Positions 6,332 through 12,814 of a stretch of 13,899 nucleotides of DNA are shown in pieces. Each line of letters begins with the position of its first letter. The first letter of the stretch is position 1. The notes below the pieces were generated by a model that did not search any database, was not told where the DNA came from, and saw only the letters and a program-made list of their open reading frames with translations. The stretch is from Candidatus Faecalibacterium faecipullorum. GTDB lineage: Bacteria > Bacillota > Clostridia > Oscillospirales > Ruminococcaceae. The stretch covers positions 1-13,899 of the forward strand of contig DWXX01000181.1 of assembly GCA_019118985.1 (NCBI GenBank), in the 5' to 3' direction. Position numbers and translations under genes: made by a program.

Positions 6332-7366
6332 ATGAACATCCAAACCCTTCTCTGCCCGGCGGACGCCGCGGGCGTCGCCCGTGCCGCCGGGCTTCTGCGG
6401 CGGGGGGAGATCATCGCCCTGCCCACCGAGACGGTCTACGGCATCGCCGCCGACGCCCGCAACGGCAGCGCGGTGAAAAAGATATTCGCGGCCAAGGGCC
6501 GCCCCCAGGATAACCCCCTCATCGTCCACATCGACGACGTCAAGATGCTGCCGGGGCTGGTGGGCGACTTCCCCGAGCGGGCGCAGCTGCTGGCCGCCGC
6601 CTTCTGGCCCGGGCCGCTGACCATCATCATGCCCCGCGGCCCCGAGGTGGCCGACGAATGCTGCGCCGGCCTTGACACGGTGGGCATCCGGATGCCCAGC
6701 CACCCGGTGGTCCGGCAGGTGATCGAAGCGTCGGGCTGCGCCTTTGCGGCGCCGTCGGCCAACCTCTCGGGGCGGCCCAGCCCCACCACCGCCCAGGACG
6801 TCCTGGCCGACATGGACGGCCGGCTGCCCCTGATTTTGGACGGCGGGCCCTGCGCGGTGGGGGTGGAGTCCACCGTCGTCTCGGTGGCGGGGGAAAAGCC
6901 CGTTCTCTTCCGCCCCGGGTACATCACCCTCGAGGACCTCGAACGGGCCCTCGGCGAGGAGGTGGAGCTCTCGCCCGCCATCCTGGAAAAATTGGCCGAG
7001 GGGGAAGTGGCCCGCAGCCCCGGCATGAAATACAAGCACTACGCCCCCAAGGCCGACATCACCATTCTGGAAGGGGACTTTGCGCAGTTCAAGGCATATC
7101 TCGCGGCCCACGCGGACGAGCGGCCCGCCTGCCTGTGCTTTACCGGCGAGGGGGCGCAGCTGGAGGCGATGGGCTTCCCCTGCGTCGAGTACGGGCGGGA
7201 AGGGGACGGCGCCGACCAGTCGAAGCACATCTTCCGCTGCCTGCGCGCCCTCGACGAGCAGGGGGACCGGGTGGTCTACGCCCGCTGCCCCCGCAAGGAC
7301 GGGGTGTCGATGGCGGTCTACAACCGCCTGGTGCGGGCGGCGGCCTTCCGGGTGGTGGCGCTATGA
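6332..7366 (+). CDS. ywlC: L-threonylcarbamoyladenylate synthase (YwlC/Sua5 type)
   Basis: Makes threonylcarbamoyl-AMP from threonine, bicarbonate and ATP, the first step of the t6A37 modification of ANN-decoding tRNAs. The protein is 344 residues, like B. subtilis YwlC (346), so it is the two-domain form rather than short TsaC. The N-terminal YrdC domain carries PTETVYG (31-37), KGRPQDNPLIVHI (55-67) and PSANLSG (141-147). The linker motif SPGMKYKHYAP (229-239) leads into the C-terminal Sua5 domain. ATG at 6332 is preferred for its family-like N-terminus; GTG at 6317 in the same frame is possible, and no strong ribosome site decides. It lies 43 bases after prfA, and its stop overlaps the coaE start (ATGA), implying translational coupling. 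Confidence 0.95.
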   Translation: MNIQTLLCPADAAGVARAAGLLRRGEIIALPTETVYGIAADARNGSAVKKIFAAKGRPQDNPLIVHIDDVKMLPGLVGDFPERAQLLAAAFWPGPLTIIMPRGPEVADECCAGLDTVGIRMPSHPVVRQVIEASGCAFAAPSANLSGRPSPTTAQDVLADMDGRLPLILDGGPCAVGVESTVVSVAGEKPVLFRPGYITLEDLERALGEEVELSPAILEKLAEGEVARSPGMKYKHYAPKADITILEGDFAQFKAYLAAHADERPACLCFTGEGAQLEAMGFPCVEYGREGDGADQSKHIFRCLRALDEQGDRVVYARCPRKDGVSMAVYNRLVRAAAFRVVAL

Positions 7367-7992
7367 TCACGGTCGCCGTCACAGGCCGCAGCGGCTGCGG
7401 CAAATCCACCGTCACCGCCTGCTTTGCCGCCCATGGGGTGCCGGTGGCCGACGCCGACGCCCTCTCGCGCGAGATTTTACAGCCCGGCAGCCCGGTGCTG
7501 GCTGAGCTGGCCAAACGGTTCGGCCAGGACATCCTGGGGGCGGGGGGCGTATTGGACAGGCGGCTGCTGGCCGACCGGGCCTTCGCTGCCCCTGCGGGCA
7601 AAGCGGCCCTCGACGCCATCACCCACCCGGCCATCATCGGGCGGATCGAAGCGGCCCGCGCCGCCGCCCGCGCCGCCGGCAGCCCCCTCTTTGTCATCGA
7701 CGGGGCGGTGCTGGTGGGCAGCGCCCTCGACCGGCCCGGCGGCTGGGACAGACTGGTGGCGGTCACCGCCCCCTATGAAGTGAGCGTCGCGCGGATCGTG
7801 GCCCGGGACGGCATCCGGCCCGAGATGGCCCGCCGCCGGCTGGACGCGCAGCTGCCCGAAGAGGCCCTGCGGCAGCGGGCCGACTTCCTGCTGGAAAACG
7901 ACGGCCCCCGCTGGCAGCTGCACCAAAAGGCCGAGGCCCTGCTGGCCCGCCTGCTGGCCGAGGCGGAAGGAGGTGCGGGAGAGCCGGTTTGA
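7363..7992 (+). CDS. coaE: Dephospho-CoA kinase
   Basis: Catalyses the last step of coenzyme A synthesis, phosphorylating the 3'-hydroxyl of the ribose of dephospho-CoA with ATP. The 209-residue protein begins with the P-loop GRSGCGKST (8-16), followed by VADADALSREIL (28-39) as the family's substrate-site segment, THPAIIGRIE (87-96), and an RL-rich lid region (MARRRLDAQLPEEALRQRADFLLEN) near 150-175. The length is normal for the family. Its ATG overlaps the ywlC stop by four bases, and its own stop overlaps the TTG of the next gene in the same way, so ywlC, coaE and the lytic transglycosylase are almost certainly one operon. The C-terminus (EGGAGEPV) overlaps the ribosome-binding region of the next gene. 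Confidence 0.95.
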   Translation: MITVAVTGRSGCGKSTVTACFAAHGVPVADADALSREILQPGSPVLAELAKRFGQDILGAGGVLDRRLLADRAFAAPAGKAALDAITHPAIIGRIEAARAAARAAGSPLFVIDGAVLVGSALDRPGGWDRLVAVTAPYEVSVARIVARDGIRPEMARRRLDAQLPEEALRQRADFLLENDGPRWQLHQKAEALLARLLAEAEGGAGEPV

Positions 7993-8555
7993 AGATGAAA
8001 CGTTTGATCGTCGCCCTGGCGGCTATGGCCGTCCTGCTGCTCTGCCTGCCCGCCGCGCTGCGCCGGGTGGGGCAGCAGCTCTACCCCCGCCGTTTCGACA
8101 GCGTGGTGGAGACCTATGCGGCGGAATACCAGATGGACCCGCTGCTGATCTACACCTTCATCCGCACCGAGAGCAGCTTTGACCCCCGGGCCGAGTCGGA
8201 TGTGGGGGCCCGCGGCCTGATGCAGATGACCGAAGAGACCTTCGAGTGGATCAAGTCGAAGCTCGCCCCGGGCGAAGAGCTGACCTTTGACGACCTGTAT
8301 GACCCCGACTGCGCGGTGCGGTTCGGGGCGTATTACCTGCGGCTGTGCCTCGACCGGTACGGCGGGGATGTGGCCACCGCCGCCGCGGCCTACCACAGCG
8401 GATGGGGGACGGTGGACGGCCTGCTGGCCCACGAGGACTACACAGGGGACGGCAAGACCCTGCCCAGCTTCCCCTACAGCCGGATGAACCACTATGTGGA
8501 GAAGATCCTCCGCTGTTACCAACGCTACACGGAGCTGTACGGCCCCGGTATATAA
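7989..8555 (+). CDS. Membrane-anchored lytic transglycosylase (SLT, GH23)
   Basis: Cleaves the MurNAc-GlcNAc bond of peptidoglycan to leave 1,6-anhydro-MurNAc. The protein is 188 residues. A basic start (MKMKR) and a hydrophobic segment (residues 6-23) form an uncleaved anchor or signal peptide, without a lipobox. The SLT domain follows: catalytic Glu61 in IRTESSFDPRAES, then GARGLMQM (73-80), the AYHSGWG motif (134-140; AYNAG is the commoner form) and NHYVEKIL near the end. The start is uncertain: TTG at 7989 has GGGAG seven bases upstream, while ATG at 7995 would shorten the protein by two residues. A stronger AAGGAGGT at 7967-7974 lies rather far from both. It belongs to the ywlC-coaE operon and precedes an M18 peptidase. 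Confidence 0.92.
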   Translation: MKMKRLIVALAAMAVLLLCLPAALRRVGQQLYPRRFDSVVETYAAEYQMDPLLIYTFIRTESSFDPRAESDVGARGLMQMTEETFEWIKSKLAPGEELTFDDLYDPDCAVRFGAYYLRLCLDRYGGDVATAAAAYHSGWGTVDGLLAHEDYTGDGKTLPSFPYSRMNHYVEKILRCYQRYTELYGPGI

Positions 8556-8606
8556 AGACAAGGCTTTTTTAAGCCTGCTGGAATTGCAAAGAAAGGGATA
8601 GAAGCT

Positions 8607-10010
8607 ATGAAAGAAATGACCGAAGCGCAGCGCCGCGCCAGGGAGCTGCTGTATGAGCCGGCCTACCGCTGCGACACCGACGCCGACGCCCGCCGGGCGG
8701 CCGAAGGGTTCAGCGAGGGGTACAAGGACTTTTTGAGCCGCTGCAAGACCGAGCGGGAGGTGGCCGCCTACGCCGAAGAGGCCCTCAAGGCCGCCGGCTA
8801 CCAGCTGTACGACGACCGCAAGGCCTACGCCCCCGGCGAGAAGGTCTACTGGATCCACCAGAACAAGGCGGTGCTCTGCGCCACCATCGGCAGCCGCTCG
8901 ATGGAAGATGGCTTCCACCTGGTCATCGCCCACATCGACAGCCCCCGGCTGGACATCCGGCCCAACCCCCTGTATGAGGCGGCCCACTTCAGCCTGCTCA
9001 AGACCCACTACTACGGCGGCATCCGCAAGTATCAGTGGGGCACCATGCCGCTGGCCATCCACGGGGTATTTACCCGGGCCGACGGCAGCACCGTCGCCGT
9101 CCAGGTGGGCGAGGACGCGGGCGACCCGGTGTTCTGCATCACCGACCTGCTGCCCCACCTCGGCGCCGAGCAGAACAAGCGGGAGCTGGCCGACGGCATC
9201 AAGGGCGAGGAGCTGAACGTCCTGATCGGCTCGGACGCGGTGGCCGACGAGGAGATCAAGGAGAAGGTCAAGCTGCAGACCATGCTGCTGCTGCACGAGA
9301 AGTACGGCATCACCGAGAAGGACTTCACCCGCGCCGAGCTGGAGGTGGTCCCCGCCGGGCGGGCCCGTGACGTCGGCTTTGACCGCTCGCTGGTGGGCGG
9401 CTACGGTCAGGACGACCGGGTGGACGCCTACGCCGCCCTGATGGCCGAGATCGAGGCTAAGGACCCCGCCTTCACCACCGTCTGCGTCCTGGCGGACAAG
9501 GAGGAGATCGGCAGCTACGGCATCACCGGCATGGGCAGCGCCTACACCTACGACTGGCTGCGGCAGCTGTGCGCCGGGCAGGGGGCGGACCCCATCCGCG
9601 CCTTCCGGGCGAGCTTGTGCCTGTCGGCCGACGTCACCGCCGCCTACGACCCCAGCTGGGCCAGCGCCTTTGAGCCGCAGAACGGCACCTACGCCGGCCG
9701 CGGCGTGGCCTTCTTCAAGTACACCGGCAGCCGCGGCAAGAGCGGCGCCAACGACGCCTCGGCCGAGCAGATGGGCTACCTGACGAGGATGATGGACGCC
9801 GCCGGCGTCTCCTGGCAGATCGGCGAGCTGGGCCGCATCGACCTGGGCGGCGGCGGCACGGTGGCCACTGAGGTAGCCCACGCAGGCATCGCCGTGGTGG
9901 ACATCGGCGTGCCGGTGCTGTCCATGCACTCGCCCTTCGAGGTGGTCAGCAAGAACGACCTGTACATGGCTTATAAGGCCTTCAGCGCCTTCGTCGCCGC
10001 GCAGGAGTAA
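8607..10010 (+). CDS. apeB: M18-family aminopeptidase (aspartyl aminopeptidase type)
   Basis: Cytoplasmic dinuclear-zinc aminopeptidase of family M18, which removes N-terminal residues, often acidic ones, from peptides. The length of 467 residues is normal. Metal and catalytic residues are visible in order: His109 in AHIDSPR, the bridging Asp in GYGQDDRVDA (265-274), Glu299/Glu300 in ADKEEIGSYG, Asp342 in LSADVTAAYD, and His441 in SMHSPFE. The protein looks complete. AAAGGGA lies a short way before the ATG. The 51-base gap after the transglycosylase gene contains a small AGGCTT/AAGCCT hairpin without a following T run, so read-through from the coaE operon is plausible. A clear terminator follows 9 bases after the stop. 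Substrate preference within M18 is not determined by these motifs. Confidence 0.95.
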   Translation: MKEMTEAQRRARELLYEPAYRCDTDADARRAAEGFSEGYKDFLSRCKTEREVAAYAEEALKAAGYQLYDDRKAYAPGEKVYWIHQNKAVLCATIGSRSMEDGFHLVIAHIDSPRLDIRPNPLYEAAHFSLLKTHYYGGIRKYQWGTMPLAIHGVFTRADGSTVAVQVGEDAGDPVFCITDLLPHLGAEQNKRELADGIKGEELNVLIGSDAVADEEIKEKVKLQTMLLLHEKYGITEKDFTRAELEVVPAGRARDVGFDRSLVGGYGQDDRVDAYAALMAEIEAKDPAFTTVCVLADKEEIGSYGITGMGSAYTYDWLRQLCAGQGADPIRAFRASLCLSADVTAAYDPSWASAFEPQNGTYAGRGVAFFKYTGSRGKSGANDASAEQMGYLTRMMDAAGVSWQIGELGRIDLGGGGTVATEVAHAGIAVVDIGVPVLSMHSPFEVVSKNDLYMAYKAFSAFVAAQE

Positions 10011-10018
10011 AAAAACTG

Positions 10019-10051
10019 AGAGCGGCAGGCTGGCAGCCCGCCGCTCTTTTT
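10019..10051 (+). terminator. Intrinsic terminator of apeB
   Basis: AGAGCGGC (10019-10026) pairs with GCCGCTCT (10040-10047), and an inner GGCT/AGCC pair extends the stem across one mismatch. A run of five T (10047-10051) follows. It separates apeB from the permease gene that starts 17 bases later. Confidence 0.88.
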
Positions 10052-10068
10052 GGGGAGATGGGGAAGAT

Positions 10069-11211
10069 ATGGGTAAAGTCATACGTTTCGTCAAGCAGGA
10101 GACGGTCCTCTCGGTGGCGGCGGTCCTGGCGGCGGCGTCCGCCTTTGCGGTGCCGCCCGACGCCGGTTACGCCGGCTACATCGACTGGCGGACCATGGCC
10201 ATCCTCTTTTCGCTGATGACGGTGATGGCCGGGCTGCGCCGGCAGGGTGTGTTCGACCGGATGGGCCGGGCGCTGCTGGCTTTGACCGGCGGCACCCTGC
10301 AGCTGGTGGGGGTGCTGGTGGGGCTGTGCTTTTTCGGCAGCATGGTCATCACCAACGACGTCGCCCTTTTGACCTTCGTGCCCTTCACCTTTGTGGTGCT
10401 GGACAGCCTCGGGCCCGAGATGCGGCAGAAGCTGGCCCTGCCGGTGGTCTGCATGCAGACGGTGGCGGCCAACCTCGGCAGCATGCTGACCCCCATCGGC
10501 AACCCGCAGAACCTCTACCTCTACGGCAAGAGCGGGATGGGGATGGGGCAGTTCATCGCCCTGATGCTGCCCTACACCCTGGCCGCGCTGGTTCTGCTGG
10601 CGGCGTGGGCGGCGGTGCTCTGCCGGGGCGGCAGCCCGGTGCGCAAGGGGGCGGGCGGGCCCTTCCTGGCCCCCCGGCAGGACGCTGCCGCCGATAAGCG
10701 GATCGTCTGGATGTATGCGGGGCTGTTCCTGCTCTGCCTTTTGGCGGTGGTGCGGGTGCTGCCCTACGGCGCGGCCTTCGCCGCGGTGCTGGCCGCCGCC
10801 CTCCTGGCCGACCGGCCCACCCTCGGGCGGGTGGATTACTCGCTGCTTCTGACCTTCGCCGCCTTCTTTGTATTCATCGGCAATCTGGGGCGGGTGCCGG
10901 CCTTTTCGGCCTGGCTGGCCCGGATCATCGCCGGGCAGGAGGTGCCGGTGGCGGTACTGGCCAGCCAGGTCACCAGCAACGTGCCGGCGGCGCTGCTGCT
11001 GTCCGGCTTCACCGCGGACACCCGGGCCCTCATCATCGGCACCAACATAGGCGGCCTCGGCACCCTGATCGCCTCGATGGCCAGCCTGATCTCCTACCGG
11101 CAGATCGCCCGGGAGGAGCCGGCGGCCAAGGGCCGGTACTTCCGGCTGTTCACCGTCTCCAACCTGGCCTTCCTGGCTGCGCTGATGGCGCTGTGGGCCA
11201 TCCTGGGCTGA
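10069..11211 (+). CDS. SLC13/ArsB-like (ion transporter superfamily) anion permease
   Basis: A 380-residue membrane protein with about 10-11 hydrophobic segments, belonging to the ion transporter superfamily that includes SLC13 (DASS), CitMHS and ArsB. Two family signatures sit in the expected inverted-repeat positions: ITNDVALLTFVPF and LTPIGNPQNLYLYGKSG in the first half, SQVTSNVPAALLLSGF and GTNIGGLGTLIASMASLISY in the second. Substrates in this group are dicarboxylates, citrate, sulfate or arsenite; none can be assigned here. At 380 residues it is shorter than typical DASS proteins (about 450-500). The ATG at 10069 has GGGGAG 11 bases upstream. It lies directly behind the apeB terminator and no promoter could be placed in the short gap, so it may depend on read-through or on a promoter inside apeB. 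Confidence 0.88.
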   Translation: MGKVIRFVKQETVLSVAAVLAAASAFAVPPDAGYAGYIDWRTMAILFSLMTVMAGLRRQGVFDRMGRALLALTGGTLQLVGVLVGLCFFGSMVITNDVALLTFVPFTFVVLDSLGPEMRQKLALPVVCMQTVAANLGSMLTPIGNPQNLYLYGKSGMGMGQFIALMLPYTLAALVLLAAWAAVLCRGGSPVRKGAGGPFLAPRQDAAADKRIVWMYAGLFLLCLLAVVRVLPYGAAFAAVLAAALLADRPTLGRVDYSLLLTFAAFFVFIGNLGRVPAFSAWLARIIAGQEVPVAVLASQVTSNVPAALLLSGFTADTRALIIGTNIGGLGTLIASMASLISYRQIAREEPAAKGRYFRLFTVSNLAFLAALMALWAILG

Positions 11212-11222
11212 GGGCGGACAAC

Positions 11223-11276
11223 AAAAAACAGGCCGCTGCCCGCACGGGTGTTTGGTCCGTGCTGGCGGCGGCCTTT
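11223..11276. terminator. Bidirectional terminator between permease and deacetylase genes
   Basis: A long stem of about 17 bp (11230-11247 with 11257-11274, one mismatch and one G-U) joins the ends of two convergent genes. On the minus strand it is followed by TTTTTT, a strong signal for the deacetylase transcript. On the plus strand it is followed only by TTTGCT, a weaker signal for the permease. Confidence 0.85.
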
Positions 11277-11277
11277 G

Positions 11278-12108
11278 CTATGCCAGGCTGTCGTACAGCT
11301 GCGAGACGGTGCAGAAGGCGTAGCCGTTGTCCTTGTACCAGTCGATGATGGCGGGCAGGGCCTCGGCGGTGGTGCCGGTGGAGGGGGAGTCGTGCATCAG
11401 GACGACGCAGTTCTCCAGCCCGGCGCTGCCCTCGGTGACGTTGCGCAGGATGGCGTCGGCCGAGAGCTTTTCCCCGGCGGCGTCCTCGGCCGAGACGTTC
11501 CAGTCCACCCAGCGCAGGCCGCGGGCTTCGGCCTGTTCCTTCAGCTCAGCCATGATGCCGTCGCCGCCGTATTTGCGGCTGACCGTGTTGGTGCTGCCCC
11601 CCGGGAAGCGCAGGCAGAGCGGCTCCTCCCCCTCCAGCCAGGGAGCGAGCCGCTCGCGCAGCAGCTCGATGTCGGCCCAAAAGGCGTCGGCGCTGCGGTA
11701 GATGTCGCTGTACCGGTGGGAGGCCGAGTGCAGGGCGATCTCGTGGCCTTCCTGCCGGGCCTGCCGGATGAGGGGCAGGTAGCGCTCGTTGGACTCACCC
11801 GCCACCACAAAGAAGGTGGCCGGCACCCCGGCGTCGGCCAACGCCTCGAGGACGGCGGGGGTGGTCCGGCTGGGCCCGTCGTCGAAGGTCAGGCAGACCC
11901 GCTTCGCCCCGGGGGGCGGGGCGTCGGGGACGCTCTCGGCGCCGGCGGAGACGGCCGGCCCGCCGCCGGACGAAAGGGCAGGGGAGGGCCCGCCCCCGGC
12001 AGGAAAGCCCGCCGCCCCCCACCCGAAGGCCAGCCCCGCCGCCATGCCGGCCGCCGCCAGCAAGAGCAGGCGGACCCACCCGCCGCGCCGCCGAACTGTA
12101 AGCTGCAT
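11278..12108 (-). CDS. Polysaccharide deacetylase (NodB domain, CE4), membrane-anchored or secreted
   Basis: Carbohydrate esterase family 4 enzyme that removes N-acetyl groups from peptidoglycan or another GlcNAc/MurNAc polymer, acting outside the membrane. Of 276 residues, 10-34 form an N-terminal hydrophobic segment after RRRGGW, followed by a Gly/Pro/Ser-rich linker to about 67. All five CE4 motifs are visible: TFDDGPS (74-80, catalytic Asp and metal Asp), HSASH (127-131, metal histidines), RFPGGS (167-172), WNVSAED (203-209) and LMHDS (237-241). The full motif set predicts an active, metal-dependent enzyme. The start has AAGGAGG eight bases upstream and a good promoter at 12153-12181. It resembles PdaA/PgdA-like proteins, but the substrate cannot be told from sequence. 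Confidence 0.94.
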   Translation of the reverse strand: MQLTVRRRGGWVRLLLLAAAGMAAGLAFGWGAAGFPAGGGPSPALSSGGGPAVSAGAESVPDAPPPGAKRVCLTFDDGPSRTTPAVLEALADAGVPATFFVVAGESNERYLPLIRQARQEGHEIALHSASHRYSDIYRSADAFWADIELLRERLAPWLEGEEPLCLRFPGGSTNTVSRKYGGDGIMAELKEQAEARGLRWVDWNVSAEDAAGEKLSADAILRNVTEGSAGLENCVVLMHDSPSTGTTAEALPAIIDWYKDNGYAFCTVSQLYDSLA

Positions 12109-12152
12109 GAGGGACGCCTCCTTCCCAAAGGTTCCAGTAACATTGCCAGTAC

Positions 12153-12181
12153 ATTGTATGAGAAGAAAAATTTTCTATGAA
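12153..12181 (-). promoter_or_regulatory. Promoter of the polysaccharide deacetylase gene
   Basis: On the minus strand TTCATA (12181-12176) and TACAAT (12158-12153) are separated by 17 bases. The start is near 12146, giving a leader of about 38 bases. It is divergent from, and 24 bases away from, the tRNA-Leu promoter. Confidence 0.68.
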
Positions 12182-12205
12182 AGGGGCCAAAAGCAAAATC
12201 CCGGC

Positions 12206-12234
12206 TTGACTTTGCCCGCCGGTTGTGCTATTAT
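12206..12234 (+). promoter_or_regulatory. Promoter of tRNA-Leu
   Basis: TTGACT (12206-12211) and TATTAT (12229-12234) are separated by 17 bases, and TGC before the -10 makes it an extended -10. The predicted start is near 12241, about 42 bases before the tRNA. Confidence 0.75.
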
Positions 12235-12282
12235 AATCAAGCAGTTCGGCACACGGCGCCCGCAGCGCCGCAAGACAGATAT

Positions 12283-12365
12283 GCGAGGGTGGCGGAACTG
12301 GCAGACGCGCACGTTTGAGGTGCGTGTGGGTAACCTTGAGGGTTCAAATCCCTTCCCTCGCACCA
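12283..12365 (+). tRNA. tRNA-Leu (anticodon GAG)
   Basis: An 83-base class II tRNA. The acceptor strands GCGAGGG (12283-12289) and CCCTCGC (12355-12361) pair perfectly, followed by discriminator A and an encoded CCA. The anticodon stem CACGT/GCGTG closes the loop TTGAGGT, giving anticodon GAG (reads CUC and CUU). The long variable region (GTGGGTAACCTT) and the T arm (GAGGG, TTCAAAT, CCCTT) fit leucine tRNA. It has its own promoter and terminator. Confidence 0.95.
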
Positions 12366-12370
12366 CCGAC

Positions 12371-12413
12371 GGGTGCTCTTACGGCGGACGCCGTAAGGAC
12401 ACTCGTTTTCTTG
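12371..12413 (+). terminator. Intrinsic terminator of tRNA-Leu
   Basis: CTTACGGC and GCCGTAAG form a perfect 8-bp stem around GGAC. It is extended outward by GGGTG with CACTC, and followed by GTTTTCTTGT. It begins five bases after the encoded CCA. Confidence 0.82.
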
Positions 12414-12455
12414 TAGTCCCAGCCCGGCCCCGCCGGTCAACCATACCTGTGATAT

Positions 12456-12525
12456 GTCTCTGTAGCTCAGATGGATAGAGCGACCGCCTCCTAAAAATCG
12501 AATCGTTCGAATCCTGGAGCCCTGT
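12456..12525 (+). pseudogene. Degenerate tRNA-Arg(CCT) copy
   Basis: Bases 12456-12494 match the intact tRNA-Arg at 12549-12587 at 33 of 39 positions, without gaps, covering the acceptor 5' strand, D arm and anticodon loop CTCCTAA. Directly after the loop the similarity breaks down. The 3' anticodon strand cannot pair (ACCGC against AAATC), about four bases are missing before the TTCGAAT T-loop, the acceptor 3' strand does not pair with GTCTCTG, and there is no CCA. It cannot form a cloverleaf, so it is a relic rather than a working tRNA. It may be an old tandem duplicate or the scar of an earlier recombination event at the anticodon loop. Confidence 0.8.
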
Positions 12526-12548
12526 AAAATTGAATATTTTCTGTATAA

Positions 12549-12625
12549 GCCCCCGTAGCTCAGTTGGATAGAGCGGTCGCCTCCTAAGCGACAGGCCACT
12601 GGTTCGAACCCAGCCGGGGGTGCCA
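12549..12625 (+). tRNA. tRNA-Arg (anticodon CCT)
   Basis: A 77-base tRNA with D stem GCTC/GAGC, anticodon stem GTCGC/GCGAC around CTCCTAA (anticodon CCT, reads AGG), T loop TTCGAAC, discriminator G and encoded CCA. Two imperfections are visible: the first acceptor pair is G1-U72, and the outermost T-stem pair is A49 against C65. The rest pairs well, so it should be functional. No convincing promoter lies between the tRNA-Leu terminator and this gene; TAAAAT at 12525-12530 is a possible -10 without a matching -35. A strong terminator follows, then the integrase gene. Confidence 0.93.
12581..12625. other. Probable attachment-site region in the 3' half of tRNA-Arg
   Basis: Inferred location, not a directly visible repeat. 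A tyrosine recombinase gene reads towards the 3' end of this tRNA from 190 bases away, the usual layout at an integrated element's end. The crossover would lie between the anticodon loop and the CCA. The exact core needs the other end of the element, which is outside the window. Confidence 0.4.
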
Positions 12626-12631
12626 AAAATG

Positions 12632-12675
12632 ACCGCTGTAAGCCGTTTTTTGACGGTTTACAGTGGTTTTTTATT
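12632..12675 (+). terminator. Intrinsic terminator of tRNA-Arg
   Basis: A 15-bp stem (12632-12646 with 12653-12667, two G-U pairs) with loop TTTTTG is followed by TTTTTTATT. On the minus strand the hairpin is followed by CATTTTT, so it may also stop transcription from the integrase gene. It begins only seven bases after the CCA. Confidence 0.92.
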
Positions 12676-12686
12676 ATCGTTTTATT

Positions 12687-12719
12687 GGAACGTTTTTGCC
12701 GCTCCGCCGGAACGATTTT
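12687..12719. repeat. Direct repeat pair GGAACGTTTTT / GGAACGATTTT
   Basis: Copies at 12687-12697 and 12709-12719 match at 10 of 11 bases and start 22 bases apart, about two helical turns. They lie between the tRNA-Arg terminator and the integrase gene, where arm-type integrase or excisionase sites are often found. ACGATTTT occurs again at 12801-12808. Confidence 0.45.
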
Positions 12720-12740
12720 ATACATTTTCCGCTGTATGCC

Positions 12741-12801
12741 TGCTAATTGGCTTCGAACTATTTTTCCAGCCTTGCTAATAAAAAACGCCGATTTGCTAAT
12801 A
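12741..12801. repeat. Three TGCTAAT direct repeats near the integrase 3' end
   Basis: TGCTAAT occurs at 12741-12747, 12773-12779 and 12794-12800; the last two are the longer TTGCTAATA (12772-12780 and 12793-12801). Start-to-start distances are 32 and 21 bases, close to three and two helical turns. They are candidate recombinase arm-binding sites. Short repeats in AT-rich DNA can be chance. Confidence 0.45.
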
Positions 12802-12814
12802 CGATTTTCCCGCC

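Noticed and set aside
8560..8582. AGGCTT-TTTT-AAGCCT hairpin between the transglycosylase and apeB genes as a terminator.
   Set aside because: The T run is in the loop and none follows the stem, so it lacks the form of an intrinsic terminator.
7773..10094. A 773-residue open frame on the minus strand opposite coaE, the transglycosylase and apeB.
   Set aside because: It is a by-product of GC-rich codon bias: low-complexity Gly/Val/Ala/His/Gln composition, no recognisable domain, and it runs antisense across three well-supported genes.
12525..12549. TAAAAT (12525-12530) or TATAAG (12544-12549) as a promoter for tRNA-Arg.
   Set aside because: Neither has a -35 box at suitable spacing, and TATAAG overlaps the first base of the tRNA.
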